From DSOI01 sp041394885 (lineage in GTDB: Bacteria; Acidobacteriota; Terriglobia; Bryobacterales; Bryobacteraceae), in assembly GCA_041394885.1 (NCBI GenBank), contig JAWKHI010000002.1:1-64000 (forward strand): a stretch of 64,000 bases of DNA. Direction: 5' to 3'. Positions 7,396-16,435 of the stretch are shown here, piece by piece; the stretch's first letter is position 1; every line of letters begins with the position of its first letter. The position numbers and the translations under genes were made by a program. The notes under the pieces were generated by a model. It searched no databases. It had not been told where the DNA came from and saw only the letters and a list, made by a program, of their open reading frames with translations.

Positions 7396-9542
7396 GCCTC
7401 GAGGACTCCGAGCGCGGACAGGCGTTTCAAGACGGCTTCCGAGACGCGCTCTCTGGACCGGGCCCAAACCGGTTCCGGAAGCTGGTAGCTGCCGACGTGA
7501 CCACGGTCAAAGCTGGCCGGCGGTTCGACGGGCGGTTCCTCATTGTCGAACAGGGCAGTGACCTCCTCTTCCATGCCGCGGCGGAGGGCATGGAAGGTTC
7601 GCTCGGCTTCCTGCTGGAAGTCGCGAAGGGGGTCGAGTCCGGTAGCGGAGAGCCAGCGGGCCTGGGCATAGTCGGCGACCCAAGCGACGTATTCGGCCCA
7701 TGCGTCGTCGATGCGCTCGATCCGTGCGCGGCGTTCCATCTCCGCCAGCTTCCGTTCCGTGTACCGGGCGATGTGGCGGCGCAGGAGCCTGGGATCGAGA
7801 TCGCCGAGGAGGGTGGCGGCTTCACCCTTGAGGACGGCGTTGCGGAGGGCACGGAGAACGCGGCGCTGCTCTTCGACGAAATCTTCGTAACGGGCGAGCG
7901 CCTTGACGAGGCTGAGCGATTCCATTTGGACGACCCACTGGACGTCTTCGACAGCGCGGGTGTCGGGGCGGCCGTCATCCTGAAGGAGCCCGTCGAGCCC
8001 GAACTCGGTAACGACTTCGTCCTGAAGGCTGACGTAGAAGCGAGTCTCACCGGGAAGCCCGCGGCGGGCGGCGATGCCGCGAAAATAGTCGTCCATGCGG
8101 CGGAATCGGCTGCGAGAAGCACCGAGGACGAGGATGCCGCCGAGGGCAGGCACCTCATCGCCGAGAGGAATGTCGATTCCGATGGGCGCGTGGGGCGTGA
8201 GAATCGTGACGGTGCCCTTCTGGCCGGCGCGAGAAAGCAGGTCCGCCGCTGTTTCCGGAAGTGCGCCCGAAACGATGCAGTGGTCGACGCCCAGAGTATC
8301 GAGCATCTCGCTCAGCCGCGAGGCTTGCGGAATGGAGAGCGCGGCGATGATGATGGGGCGGCCGTGGGAGTGCTCGAGGTCGGTTGTTTTGGCAACGGCG
8401 CGGTCCCGGAGAATGGCGGTGGGGAATACGAGATCCGGCTGGTCAATCCTGACGCTGCCGTAGCCGCTGGGGATGGGCACCACATCGAGCCCGTAGATCT
8501 CGGACAACTCGGCGGCTTCGGCGCCGGTGTGGGATCCGATTCCGGCCACTCGGCTATAGCGGGCGGCAAGGGTCCGGATGGTGATGGTGTTCAGGACACG
8601 GCCGGAGAACTCGGGGCGTGCTCCTTCGGCAACGGCGGTGGTTGTGGCGTAGCCGTCGCCGGGTGCGGTGGCGACGGTGATCGCGGTCCCTGCCGAGCGC
8701 TGTTTTGCAAGGGCGCTGAGTGCGTCGGCGACGGCGGCGAGAACCGGTTGATTCGCCGGATCATGGAGGCTGCAGAGGAGCCCGGTCTCCATGCGATGGA
8801 GGCCGCGGTCAGTGAGTTGAAGGGCCTGTTCGCTGCCGTCGAAGTCCAGACCGCCTTCGAGGAGCGCAACCAGATCGGTGACACGGCGGGCAAAGGCCGG
8901 GGGCAACTGGCTACCGGACCACAGCTCGACCTGGCGTGAGGCGAGGGCAACGAGGGTCCACTCGGCATCGTCGGCGAGGAGGATGGTTTCGGGCGCGGGT
9001 TCGGGGACCGATACGGCCAAAGACTCGTGGAGGAAATCGCGGGCGGCTTCCACCGGGGTTGTATAGAGGATCTGCCGGCGACGCATCTGGCGGCGCAGGT
9101 CTGGTTCGATTTCCGCGGTGACGTAGCCGGTGGTAAGGCCGAGTTCGGAGAAGAGTCCCTCCATCCAGACGGCATCGCGATGGGCGAGGACGTCGTCGCG
9201 GCGGAACACGTGGACCGACTGGCCGCGCAAGGCATGGTAGGCAGCGGCCATCGCGATGGGGATTGTCTTGCCGGCGCCGGGTGCGAGTTCGACGATCTTG
9301 CCGTCGATCATGGCGAGCGCGGCCAGGAGTTGGGGTCTGCCGGGAGTGAGACCGAGCCCGATGCGGGCGGCGTCGGCGATTTCCGCGAGGGGGTGCTGGT
9401 GGCGTTCGACGGCGCGGACCTGGGGTTCGTAGGTGTGCCAGGGGTCACCAGTGGGCGTACGGGTCCTGATCTCCTTGACGAACAGGCGGAGGAACGAATT
9501 CTTCGGAAGCTGCGGACCGCTACTTTGCGTTCCTTCGGGCAC
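7392..9542 (-). CDS. Degenerate SecA paralogue heading the F0 operon
   Basis: 716 aa from GTG 9542; no strong ribosome binding site is visible and no better start is found. The SecA order can be followed throughout. Walker A is LAPGAGKT (86-93). A DDVLAHRDAVWM block (116-127) equals the SecA NDYLAKRD region. LLADDAEW (188-195) stands where VDEVD should be. A cross-linking-like domain ends in GLDVVPIPS (351-359). RAGQKGTVTILTP (438-450) leads into motif V, where MAGRGTDI is replaced by HAPIGIDI. Motif VI reads RGIAARRG instead of RGRSGRQG. A C-terminal helical scaffold follows (DAWAEYVAWVADY region). There is no zinc-binding tail. Loss of the motif V arginine, one motif VI arginine and the Walker B Glu (DE to DD) argues for weak or altered ATPase. 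The stop overlaps the next atp gene. Confidence 0.8.
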   Translation of the reverse strand: MPEGTQSSGPQLPKNSFLRLFVKEIRTRTPTGDPWHTYEPQVRAVERHQHPLAEIADAARIGLGLTPGRPQLLAALAMIDGKIVELAPGAGKTIPIAMAAAYHALRGQSVHVFRRDDVLAHRDAVWMEGLFSELGLTTGYVTAEIEPDLRRQMRRRQILYTTPVEAARDFLHESLAVSVPEPAPETILLADDAEWTLVALASRQVELWSGSQLPPAFARRVTDLVALLEGGLDFDGSEQALQLTDRGLHRMETGLLCSLHDPANQPVLAAVADALSALAKQRSAGTAITVATAPGDGYATTTAVAEGARPEFSGRVLNTITIRTLAARYSRVAGIGSHTGAEAAELSEIYGLDVVPIPSGYGSVRIDQPDLVFPTAILRDRAVAKTTDLEHSHGRPIIIAALSIPQASRLSEMLDTLGVDHCIVSGALPETAADLLSRAGQKGTVTILTPHAPIGIDIPLGDEVPALGGILVLGASRSRFRRMDDYFRGIAARRGLPGETRFYVSLQDEVVTEFGLDGLLQDDGRPDTRAVEDVQWVVQMESLSLVKALARYEDFVEEQRRVLRALRNAVLKGEAATLLGDLDPRLLRRHIARYTERKLAEMERRARIERIDDAWAEYVAWVADYAQARWLSATGLDPLRDFQQEAERTFHALRRGMEEEVTALFDNEEPPVEPPASFDRGHVGSYQLPEPVWARSRERVSEAVLKRLSALGVLEA

Positions 9543-9610
9543 CGTTTAACAGTCTACTTCAGGTTTGGCGATGGAAAAGCTCGAGTTCTCCCTTCATCTC
9601 GAGCGAAACG

Positions 9611-10441
9611 TTACCTGGGCGGATGGAACCAGAGCCGGCGGGCGGTTGCTTCGAGGATTTGCTCCCTTGCCAGTTGAGAGAGTGGGAGGTCATGAGTGAA
9701 GATCCGGAGGTGTTCGCGGTAGGAGACCTTGGGGCACCAGAGCCGGCAGGGAAAATCGCTTCCCCAGACGCAGCGTTCGGGCCCGAAGGCCTGGATGATT
9801 TTCATGCATGGAGCGTGCATGGCGGCGCAGGGGTAACCGGTGGTGCTTCCGGTGGGGATGAAGGTGAGTTTGGCGTGAAGGTTGGAATAGGTGGCGAGCT
9901 TGCGGACCTCATCGACCGTGGCGTCAAGCGTGGCGTCCTGCTTGGGGTTCATGCAGTGATCGAGCACGACGGGGAGACGAGGGAAATCCGGCAGCATGCG
10001 ATGGAGTTGGGGGGCTTTGTCGGGTCCGATGAGGACGTTGATGACGATGCCCGTGTCCAGGGCTGTTTTCCAAAGGGCGCGAACGCCAGGATGGTCGAGG
10101 CGACCGTCGCGGGCCGGGATGGAGCGCATGCCGCGGAGCCCGAACCGGCTAACGTGGCTTCGCAGGAGGGCGGGGGACTGGGGATCGTCGGGATCGAGTG
10201 TACAGACGCCTGCGATCCAGGAGGGATTGGCGGCGGCGGAGTCGCAGATATAGCGATTGTCGAAGCGGTAGAAGGTGCTGGTCTGAATGGCGCAGACGGC
10301 ATCGACGCCGAGGGCCTTGGATTCGGCGCGAAGATCCTCGACCGAGCCGACACCTCCGGGGGGACGGAGGGGCTTTTCGATCGGCGGATACCTGCGTTCG
10401 TCGGGAGAGTATATGTGCGCGTGGGTGTCGATGATCGACAT
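9611..10441 (-). CDS. Amidohydrolase family 2 (metal-dependent TIM-barrel hydrolase)
   Basis: 276 aa from ATG 10441; a longer frame upstream lacks a plausible start context. The N-terminal IIDTHAHIYSPDE supplies the H-x-H metal ligands (His7, His9 region). VVLDHCMNP holds the His of strand 6, and CVWGSDFP at the end holds the Asp metal ligand of the amidohydrolase_2 family. Members hydrolyse or decarboxylate small cyclic or lactone substrates; the substrate here is not predictable. The gene ends about 70 bases before the SecA-like start and could share its transcript. Confidence 0.85.
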   Translation of the reverse strand: MSIIDTHAHIYSPDERRYPPIEKPLRPPGGVGSVEDLRAESKALGVDAVCAIQTSTFYRFDNRYICDSAAANPSWIAGVCTLDPDDPQSPALLRSHVSRFGLRGMRSIPARDGRLDHPGVRALWKTALDTGIVINVLIGPDKAPQLHRMLPDFPRLPVVLDHCMNPKQDATLDATVDEVRKLATYSNLHAKLTFIPTGSTTGYPCAAMHAPCMKIIQAFGPERCVWGSDFPCRLWCPKVSYREHLRIFTHDLPLSQLAREQILEATARRLWFHPPR

Positions 10442-10478
10442 GGCACCCAGTATACTGACGCGGTGAGGGTGCGTGGGA

Positions 10479-11192
10479 TCAGGGCTTGGTGCGGACTTCG
10501 GTGACGCTGCCTTCGGGGTTGACCGAAACGGCTCCAATCATGTCGCCATGACTGGTGTAGTAGAGTACCTCTCGAAGGCCGCTGGACTCAGGGATCAGGA
10601 TTGTGGCCGCGGGTTTGCCGAGTTGGCTGATGACCGCGGGACGATCGGCGCCCACCTGGACTGACTTGACGAGATCGAGAGCCTGTTCGAGGGTAAGTTC
10701 CGGTGGGGGCGTTGGGGTGAGTGGGGGTTGGGGAGCGGTCATGGCCATGAGGCTGGCCGCCGACTGGCGGGCGTTTCTGTTGCGGCGCGAACGCGTGGAG
10801 GAGCGAGACACTCCTCCTTGTCTCGCTCCCCGGTTGGGAGACTCCGATAGCTCCACTGCGTCGATTTCCAATACACCAGTCCCCTGGGGCGCGCTGCCCT
10901 GCGCGGTTGCGCCTTGGTGAGCTGTGTTGAAACCGGACGAAGCGGACGTTGTCGTCCCAAAGGCTTTGGCGCCTGATGATTGGCGAGACTTCGCATTGTT
11001 ACCGGTTCGGACGGCTCCGGTGCGAGCCGCAGAATCGGTGGCTTTCAGAGTGCTGTCCAGCGCGTCGCTAACCGCTTTCCCGGCAAGGGCGCCGGCTAGC
11101 GTCCCACTGGCGGCCGCCACGCCCTGTTGAAGAATAGCCTGGGCACCGGCAGTAGCGGTGAGCACCAAACAGAAAAATCCAACTTTGAGCAT
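10479..11192 (-). CDS. Secreted protein of unknown function
   Basis: 237 aa with a clean GGAGG 6 bases before the ATG. The signal peptide is about residues 1-18 (cleavage after GAQA). A Gly/Ala-rich helix with TLAGALAGKAVSDAL follows, then a long low-complexity Ser/Thr/Gly region and an Arg-rich patch (about 125-140), then a Pro-rich linker. The final about 65 residues form a small folded domain with QVGADRPAVISQLGKPA and a beta pattern reminiscent of BamE/SmpA-like lipoprotein domains. There is no lipobox cysteine. Function unknown; the place is the periplasm or envelope. Confidence 0.75.
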   Translation of the reverse strand: MLKVGFFCLVLTATAGAQAILQQGVAAASGTLAGALAGKAVSDALDSTLKATDSAARTGAVRTGNNAKSRQSSGAKAFGTTTSASSGFNTAHQGATAQGSAPQGTGVLEIDAVELSESPNRGARQGGVSRSSTRSRRNRNARQSAASLMAMTAPQPPLTPTPPPELTLEQALDLVKSVQVGADRPAVISQLGKPAATILIPESSGLREVLYYTSHGDMIGAVSVNPEGSVTEVRTKP

Positions 11193-11387
11193 GTCGTTCC
11201 CTCCTATAGCACTCTAATCGTAATGCCAGCGAGGGAATCGCGCCATTCGTGATTCGCCTTAGAGGGTAACAGGAAACGGCGCGGCGTGTCAGCCCCGCGA
11301 ATGGGTGAATCAACAGGCCGTTTTTGCGGACTAGCTCACTAGTAAGGTCCTGGTTCAGTCATCCGTTGTACACTAGGTGGTTTCGTC

Positions 11388-13616
11388 ATGCTGCTAGAGG
11401 CGCGGAATATCGCCAAACGTTTCGGCGGAATCACGGCGTTGCGCGACGGCAATCTCGCGGTCGAGGCAGGGCAGGTGCATCTGCTGATGGGGGAGAACGG
11501 GGCGGGCAAATCGACGCTGATGAAAATCGTGGCCGGGATGATTGCTCCCGGGGGCGGCGAACTGGTGTGGAAAGGGCAGCGGGTGAGCTTCCGGCGACCG
11601 GCCGATGCAGCGGCGGTGGGCATCGCGATGGTGCATCAGGAGTCCCTGCTGGCGCCTCATCTGACGATCGCGGAGAACATCTTTCTGGGGCGGGCGCCAC
11701 AGCGTGGGTGGGGCATGGTGGACCGGCGCAAGATGGTGGAACAGGCCAAGCGCGTGATCGCCGACCACCGGTTTCCGCTGCAGCCGGAGTGGCGGGTAGA
11801 GCGGCTGAGCCCGGCGGGCAAGCAGATGGTGGAGATTTGCCGGGCGATTCAGCATGGGTCCAGCCTTTTGATTTTCGATGAGCCGACCTCGTCGCTTTCC
11901 GAGGCAGAGACGGCGGAGGTATTCCGGATCGTCAAGACGCTGCGGGATCGGCAAGTGGGGGTGATCTACATCACGCATCGTCTGGAAGAGCTGCGTACGG
12001 TGGGGGACCGGGTGACGATTTTGCGGGATGGGGAAACGGTGCACACGTGCGCGCTGGCGGATCTGCCCAAAGAGGAACTGATCCGGCACATGGTGGGCCG
12101 GGAGTTGAACGCGATCTACCACCGGGAGGCGCTGACGCCGGGAAAAGAGCTCTTGCGGGTGACCGGGTTGGGCGCGGGGTTGCTGCGGAATATTTCCTTT
12201 TCGCTGCGCGAAGGCGAGATTGTGGGAATGGCAGGGCTGGTAGGCGCGGGGCGAACCGAGTTGTGCCGCGCATTGTTCGGCCTGGACCGTGTGGCGGCTG
12301 GAACGGTGGAAGTAGCTGGGAGGGCGGTGCGCATCCAATCTCCTCGGGACGCCGTGGCGGCCGGAATCGCGCTGGTGCCCGAGGACCGGCAGCACGCGGG
12401 ACTGGCGCGAGGTCTATCGGTAGGCCACAATGTGATGCTGGCTCATCTGAATGCGGTGAGCCGGTGGGGATTTCTGCGCAGGCAGGACGAACGGCGGATT
12501 GTGGATGAGAACATCGGCCGGCTGCGGATCAAGGCGGACTCGCAGGAACAGTTGGCGGGCCGGCTGAGCGGGGGCAATCAGCAAAAGGTGGTGATCGCGA
12601 AGTGGCTGGTGCGAGGCGCGCGTGTGTTTCTGTTCGACGAACCGACGCGTGGAATCGATGTAGGCGCGAAAGCGGAGGTGTTTGAGACGATGGACCAACT
12701 GGCACGATCCGGGGCGGCGATCCTAATGGTGAGTTCGGAACTGCCGGAGTTGATCCAGGTGGCGGACCGGATTCTGGTGATGGCGCGGGGGCGTCTGACG
12801 GGTGAGTTGCCCGGGGACGCCAGTCAGGAGCAAATCATGAAGCTGGCGGCGCCGGAAACAGGGAGGAGGCGGCATGATTCAAAGGCTGCTGCCCTTCTTC
12901 ACGTTAATTGCGTTGTTCATCGGGCTGTCGGTGGCATCTCCGAATTTTCTGTCGAGCACGAATCTGTCGAGCGTGGTGCGCCAGACGGCGGTGATCAACA
13001 TCATGGCGTTGGGAATGACGCTGATCATCATCGGAGGAGGGATCGACCTGTCGGTGGGGTCGATTCTGGCGATGGGCGGGCTGGTGGGAACGATGGCGAT
13101 GGAGAAAGGGGCGCCGGTGGCGGTGGGCGTGGCCGTGGGGCTGGGCACGGGACTGTTGTGCGGGTTGGCGAACGGCGTCATGACCACTCGTCTGCGGATC
13201 AATCCTTTTATCGTGACGCTGGGAACGCTCGGCATCATCCGGGGCCTGGCGCTCATTATTTCGGGCGGATTACCGGTGCACGACGTGCCGAAGTCGTTCT
13301 CCTACCTGGGGGAAGGCACGCTGCTGGGTGTGCCGTTCGTGCTGTGGGTATTAGTGATTTGCGCATTGCTGGTTCATGTGATTCTGGAGCATACCAAGCT
13401 GGGCCGTTATGCGTTCGCCATAGGCAGCAATGCCGAGGCGGCGCTTTATGCGGGGATCCCGGTTTCCACCATCACGGTGGCGGTGTACACGATCGGCGGA
13501 ATGCTGACAGGGTTGGCGGGCATGATCGAAGCGTCGCGATTGATGACGGGGCAGCCGACGGCGGGTCAGGGGTACGAGTTGCAAGCGATTGCGGCGGTGG
13601 TGATCGGCGGGGGTAG
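11388..13616 (+). CDS. Sugar ABC transporter ATPase (RbsA/MglA type), frame runs on through the permease gene
   Basis: Homology covers about residues 1-490. Two nucleotide-binding domains are seen: Walker A GENGAGKST (about 35-43), signature LSPAGKQMVEI, Walker B LLIFDEPTS; then the degenerate second P-loop GLVGAGRTE, signature LSGGNQQKVV and Walker B FLFDEPTRG. This is typical of ribose/galactose/xylose-type importers. The domain ends near MKLAAPE (about 12840-12860), yet no stop occurs there. The frame continues about 250 residues over the permease gene in another frame, with a His/Gly/Arg-rich composition that looks non-functional. One extra base in the G/A-rich stretch just before 12874 would give a normal ATGA overlap with the permease, so a frameshift (assembly or real) is likely. 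Confidence 0.85.
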   Translation: MLLEARNIAKRFGGITALRDGNLAVEAGQVHLLMGENGAGKSTLMKIVAGMIAPGGGELVWKGQRVSFRRPADAAAVGIAMVHQESLLAPHLTIAENIFLGRAPQRGWGMVDRRKMVEQAKRVIADHRFPLQPEWRVERLSPAGKQMVEICRAIQHGSSLLIFDEPTSSLSEAETAEVFRIVKTLRDRQVGVIYITHRLEELRTVGDRVTILRDGETVHTCALADLPKEELIRHMVGRELNAIYHREALTPGKELLRVTGLGAGLLRNISFSLREGEIVGMAGLVGAGRTELCRALFGLDRVAAGTVEVAGRAVRIQSPRDAVAAGIALVPEDRQHAGLARGLSVGHNVMLAHLNAVSRWGFLRRQDERRIVDENIGRLRIKADSQEQLAGRLSGGNQQKVVIAKWLVRGARVFLFDEPTRGIDVGAKAEVFETMDQLARSGAAILMVSSELPELIQVADRILVMARGRLTGELPGDASQEQIMKLAAPETGRRRHDSKAAALLHVNCVVHRAVGGISEFSVEHESVERGAPDGGDQHHGVGNDADHHRRRDRPVGGVDSGDGRAGGNDGDGERGAGGGGRGRGAGHGTVVRVGERRHDHSSADQSFYRDAGNARHHPGPGAHYFGRITGARRAEVVLLPGGRHAAGCAVRAVGISDLRIAGSCDSGAYQAGPLCVRHRQQCRGGALCGDPGFHHHGGGVHDRRNADRVGGHDRSVAIDDGAADGGSGVRVASDCGGGDRRG

Positions 13617-13794
13617 CCTGCGTGGCGGGGAGGGCAGCGTAGTGGGTACTCTGGTAGGAGCGTTCATCATGGGTCTGCTGTCGAACGGGAGCGACCTACT
13701 GGGAATTTCTCCTTACCTGCAGCAGGTGATCATCGGCGCGGTGATCATTGCGGCGGTGGCGGTGGACGAACTGCGAAAGCGGAGGCTCACCTAG
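12874..13794 (+). CDS. Sugar ABC transporter permease (RbsC type)
   Basis: 306 aa with GGGAGGAGG just before the ATG. Eight to ten hydrophobic helices. The branched-chain/ribose permease signature GGIDLSVGSILAMGG lies at about residues 52-66, and the second half carries the GGGSLRGGEGSVVGTLVGA loop, both diagnostic of the RbsC/XylH/MglC family. It pairs with the ATPase encoded immediately upstream. No periplasmic sugar-binding protein gene is adjacent, so the substrate-binding component must be elsewhere. Confidence 0.93.
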   Translation: MIQRLLPFFTLIALFIGLSVASPNFLSSTNLSSVVRQTAVINIMALGMTLIIIGGGIDLSVGSILAMGGLVGTMAMEKGAPVAVGVAVGLGTGLLCGLANGVMTTRLRINPFIVTLGTLGIIRGLALIISGGLPVHDVPKSFSYLGEGTLLGVPFVLWVLVICALLVHVILEHTKLGRYAFAIGSNAEAALYAGIPVSTITVAVYTIGGMLTGLAGMIEASRLMTGQPTAGQGYELQAIAAVVIGGGSLRGGEGSVVGTLVGAFIMGLLSNGSDLLGISPYLQQVIIGAVIIAAVAVDELRKRRLT

Positions 13795-13836
13795 CCCTCG
13801 CCCAGCGGCGATTTCTTCAATAAAGAGGCGAGAGCG

Positions 13837-14862
13837 ATGAGGAAACGGGCACCGACGATTCAGGACGTTGCTCGCGAGGCTGGGGTATCGCCATCGACCG
13901 TTTCAAACGTGCTGAACCGGCGCTGGAAGCAGACCTCGCGAGAGACGAGAGAGCGCATCCTTGCCGTGGCGAGGGAGCTGAACTATCAGCCGAATACGCT
14001 GGCAGCGTCGCTGCGGCGGCGGTCTACCCGCACCGTGGGCGTGGTCCTTACGAGTGTCCTGAACCCTTTCAACACGGCTGTGCTGCGGGGAATTCAGGAC
14101 GCGGCGCGGGCGGCGGGCTACACGATCATCGTGGGCAACACCGATTATGACGCCGAGCTCGAAAGCGAGGTGCTGGGCGCGCTGCGGGCGCGGCAGGTGG
14201 ATGGGATGCTGGTGGTGACCAACGGCGGAACCAACGAGGTGCTGCGGGGGATTCACGAAGCCGGAGTGCCGGTGGTGCTGGTGGACCGGGGGGATCCGAC
14301 TCTGCCGCTGGATACGGTCCGGGTGGACAACGAAGGGGCGGCGGGGAAGGCGGTGGAGTACCTGCTCGAGCTGGGGCATACCAGGGTGGCGATCGTGAGC
14401 GGGTTGACGACGGGTGTATCGACACGGGCGGGGAGGTTGGTGGGCTATCGCAACGCGTTGTTGGCGCGAGGGGTGGAGCCGCGCGAGGAATACCAGGTGG
14501 TGGTGGCCACCAGCATCGAGAACGGGCAGGCCGCCGTGAATGGGTTGCTCGATTTGGCGGATTCGCCGACGGCGCTATTCGTGACCAATACGTTTCTGGC
14601 GATTGGGGCTCTGCGCACGATCCGGGAGCGGGGTTTGCGGATGCCCGGCGATGTTTCTTTTCTGATGTTCGACGATCCGGACTGGGCGACGGCGACGAGC
14701 CCGGCGCTGACGACGGTATCGCAGCCGACGCGTGAAATTGGCGAGCAGGCATTCGCACTACTGGAACATCGGATGAAGCACAAACGCGGGAGAGAGGCCC
14801 AGACGGTGATCCTGCCGACGAGTCTGAAGATCCGAGAGTCGTGCGGCGCGCCGCCGCGGTAG
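13837..14862 (+). CDS. LacI-family transcriptional regulator
   Basis: 341 aa. The N-terminal LacI HTH has TIQDVAREAGVSPSTVSNVL (residues 6-25), with the hinge helix near NTLAASLRRR. A type I periplasmic-binding-protein-like sensor domain follows (about 60-335), with RTVGVVLTSVLNPFN, LVDRGDPTLPLDTVRVDN and a C-terminal TTVSQPTREIGEQAF. It lies 42 bases after the permease gene and probably controls this sugar ABC operon in response to the transported sugar. No obvious CG-centred LacI operator was recognised upstream of the ATPase gene. Confidence 0.93.
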   Translation: MRKRAPTIQDVAREAGVSPSTVSNVLNRRWKQTSRETRERILAVARELNYQPNTLAASLRRRSTRTVGVVLTSVLNPFNTAVLRGIQDAARAAGYTIIVGNTDYDAELESEVLGALRARQVDGMLVVTNGGTNEVLRGIHEAGVPVVLVDRGDPTLPLDTVRVDNEGAAGKAVEYLLELGHTRVAIVSGLTTGVSTRAGRLVGYRNALLARGVEPREEYQVVVATSIENGQAAVNGLLDLADSPTALFVTNTFLAIGALRTIRERGLRMPGDVSFLMFDDPDWATATSPALTTVSQPTREIGEQAFALLEHRMKHKRGREAQTVILPTSLKIRESCGAPPR

Positions 14863-14890
14863 GGTGGCGGATTCTTGGGTGGAACCGGCG

Positions 14891-15331
14891 CTATTTGTGG
14901 CTATCCTGCAGTTCGGCTAGTTCTTTCCACATGTCGTCGATGGGGTGCCAGTCCGGTTTCTCCGGGGATTCCAGGTGAAGGTCCGGAACGCGGAGGGTTC
15001 CGTGTCCGAACGGACAGATGTATTCCGTGCGAGGTGGCCCCATCAGGACGAGTTGGTTCCAGGAACCGCGTGTGACAGGCATGCGGAGACGGCGCAGGCA
15101 GGTGCGGCAGCGGAAGCGCTGGTCAAGGACGATGAGGTAGACGACGCCGACGGCGGCCAAGCCGAACAGCATGACCGCGGCCGTGTAGCCGAGGTCGCGG
15201 GCGAACGGCTGGAGCCGGACACGCATGAAGGGCTCCGGTTCCGGCCACAAGGCGTGCATCCCCGTCCAGAGTGCGAACAGCAGGCCCCAGGCGGCGGCGA
15301 GCTTTGCGAGTAGGTAGGCCCAATACCTCAT
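14891..15331 (-). CDS. Membrane protein with a zinc-ribbon-like tail, unknown function
   Basis: 146 aa. Two transmembrane helices (about residues 5-27 and 47-69) frame a short periplasmic loop. The cytosolic tail holds a CRTCLRRLRMP knuckle (two Cys) and a later YICPFGHG (Cys/His), giving a possible four-ligand metal site. It has no recognised family. It is convergent with the LacI gene and lies 54 bases downstream (minus strand) of proline dehydrogenase, so it may be co-transcribed with it. Confidence 0.6.
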   Translation of the reverse strand: MRYWAYLLAKLAAAWGLLFALWTGMHALWPEPEPFMRVRLQPFARDLGYTAAVMLFGLAAVGVVYLIVLDQRFRCRTCLRRLRMPVTRGSWNQLVLMGPPRTEYICPFGHGTLRVPDLHLESPEKPDWHPIDDMWKELAELQDSHK

Positions 15332-15385
15332 GTCTAATAGACTCCATTCCGGCCGGAAAAGTTCCGCGGCGTTGGTCGATTCCCG

Positions 15386-16300
15386 CTAACCGGACACCAT
15401 CTGGCGGATTGCGAACCAGAGGTTGGCCGGCCGTTCGGCCAGGCGGCGCATAAAGTAGGGGTACCAAGCCTCGCCGTAGGGAACATAGACGCGCAGTTGA
15501 TGATTTCCCTTCACGATTTGACGCTGAAGCTGGCGGCGGACGCCGTACAGCATCTGAAACTCGAATTGATCCGGTTGCCGGTTGTGATTGGCTGCAATCT
15601 CGAGAGCCTCCTTGATCATGACTTCATCGTGAGTGGCGATTGCCGGGTGGGATCCGTCGATCAGCAGCAAGCGCATCAGGCGGCGATAGTTGGCGTCTAC
15701 GTCGGGCTTGGACGAAAACGCGACGCTGGGACCCTCCAGGTATGCTCCCTTGCACAGCCGCACGGGGATGCCGAGGCGATTCAGTTTTTCGACGTCGTCA
15801 CCGGATCGTCGAAGGTAAGCCTGTATGACGGCCCGGAAGTTGCCGTGACGGGCATGCATGGCGGCCACGAGATCCAGCGTCCTGGCCGTGTAGCGGCTGG
15901 ACTCCATGTCAACTTCCACCTTTCTATCGGCGGCGGCGGCGGTCTTCGCTAGGGTATCGATGCGGGTCTGGCAGAGGCCGGGGTCGAGATCGAGGCCGAA
16001 CTGGGTAAGTTTGATGGAAATGGTGGTTGGGAGGGCTTCCTTTTCCAGGCGATCGAGCGCTTGCAATGCCGCGGTGAGGGAGAGGTCCGCGTCGTGTTCG
16101 GTGTGGACGTTCTCGCCGAGGTGATCCAGGGTGGCGAGAATGCCCTCGGATTGGAGGAGCCGGCAGACGGCAATGGCTTCATCGAGGGTGGAACCGGCTA
16201 CGAAGCGAGCACGAATGCGTACGCCGGCCGAAGAACTTTCCAGCCAGCGCCGTAGCCATCGCTGTCGTGACAACCAGAGCAAAGCGTTGCGGAGGAGCAT
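15386..16300 (-). CDS. Proline dehydrogenase (monofunctional)
   Basis: 304 aa, the typical size of the stand-alone PRODH (PutA1-like) of Gram-positives and Acidobacteria. FAD-binding barrel motifs are visible: TISIKLTQFGLDLD, EVDMESS, VRLCKGAYLE (substrate carboxylate binding region), IATHDE, QFEFQMLYG, and the C-terminal VYVPYGEAWYPYFMRRLAER with the two conserved arginines that bind proline. It oxidises L-proline to pyrroline-5-carboxylate, passing electrons to quinone. The P5C dehydrogenase gene is not in the window. Confidence 0.93.
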   Translation of the reverse strand: MLLRNALLWLSRQRWLRRWLESSSAGVRIRARFVAGSTLDEAIAVCRLLQSEGILATLDHLGENVHTEHDADLSLTAALQALDRLEKEALPTTISIKLTQFGLDLDPGLCQTRIDTLAKTAAAADRKVEVDMESSRYTARTLDLVAAMHARHGNFRAVIQAYLRRSGDDVEKLNRLGIPVRLCKGAYLEGPSVAFSSKPDVDANYRRLMRLLLIDGSHPAIATHDEVMIKEALEIAANHNRQPDQFEFQMLYGVRRQLQRQIVKGNHQLRVYVPYGEAWYPYFMRRLAERPANLWFAIRQMVSG

Positions 16301-16435
16301 TATTGGATCTCGATCAGCGACGGGCGGCGTCCTCTTTCATTTTACGGGCTATTCCGTGTTTCGGGCAGAGCTACCGCTTTCGTGGAAGTCACTTACTCTC
16401 TAGCGGGAGAGAAATGCGTAGCCGAAGGAAGGAGC

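Noticed and set aside
16382..16435. Earlier GTG start for sthA
   Set aside because: No ribosome binding site and 18 extra residues not found in SthA; GTG 16436 has a purine-rich signal.
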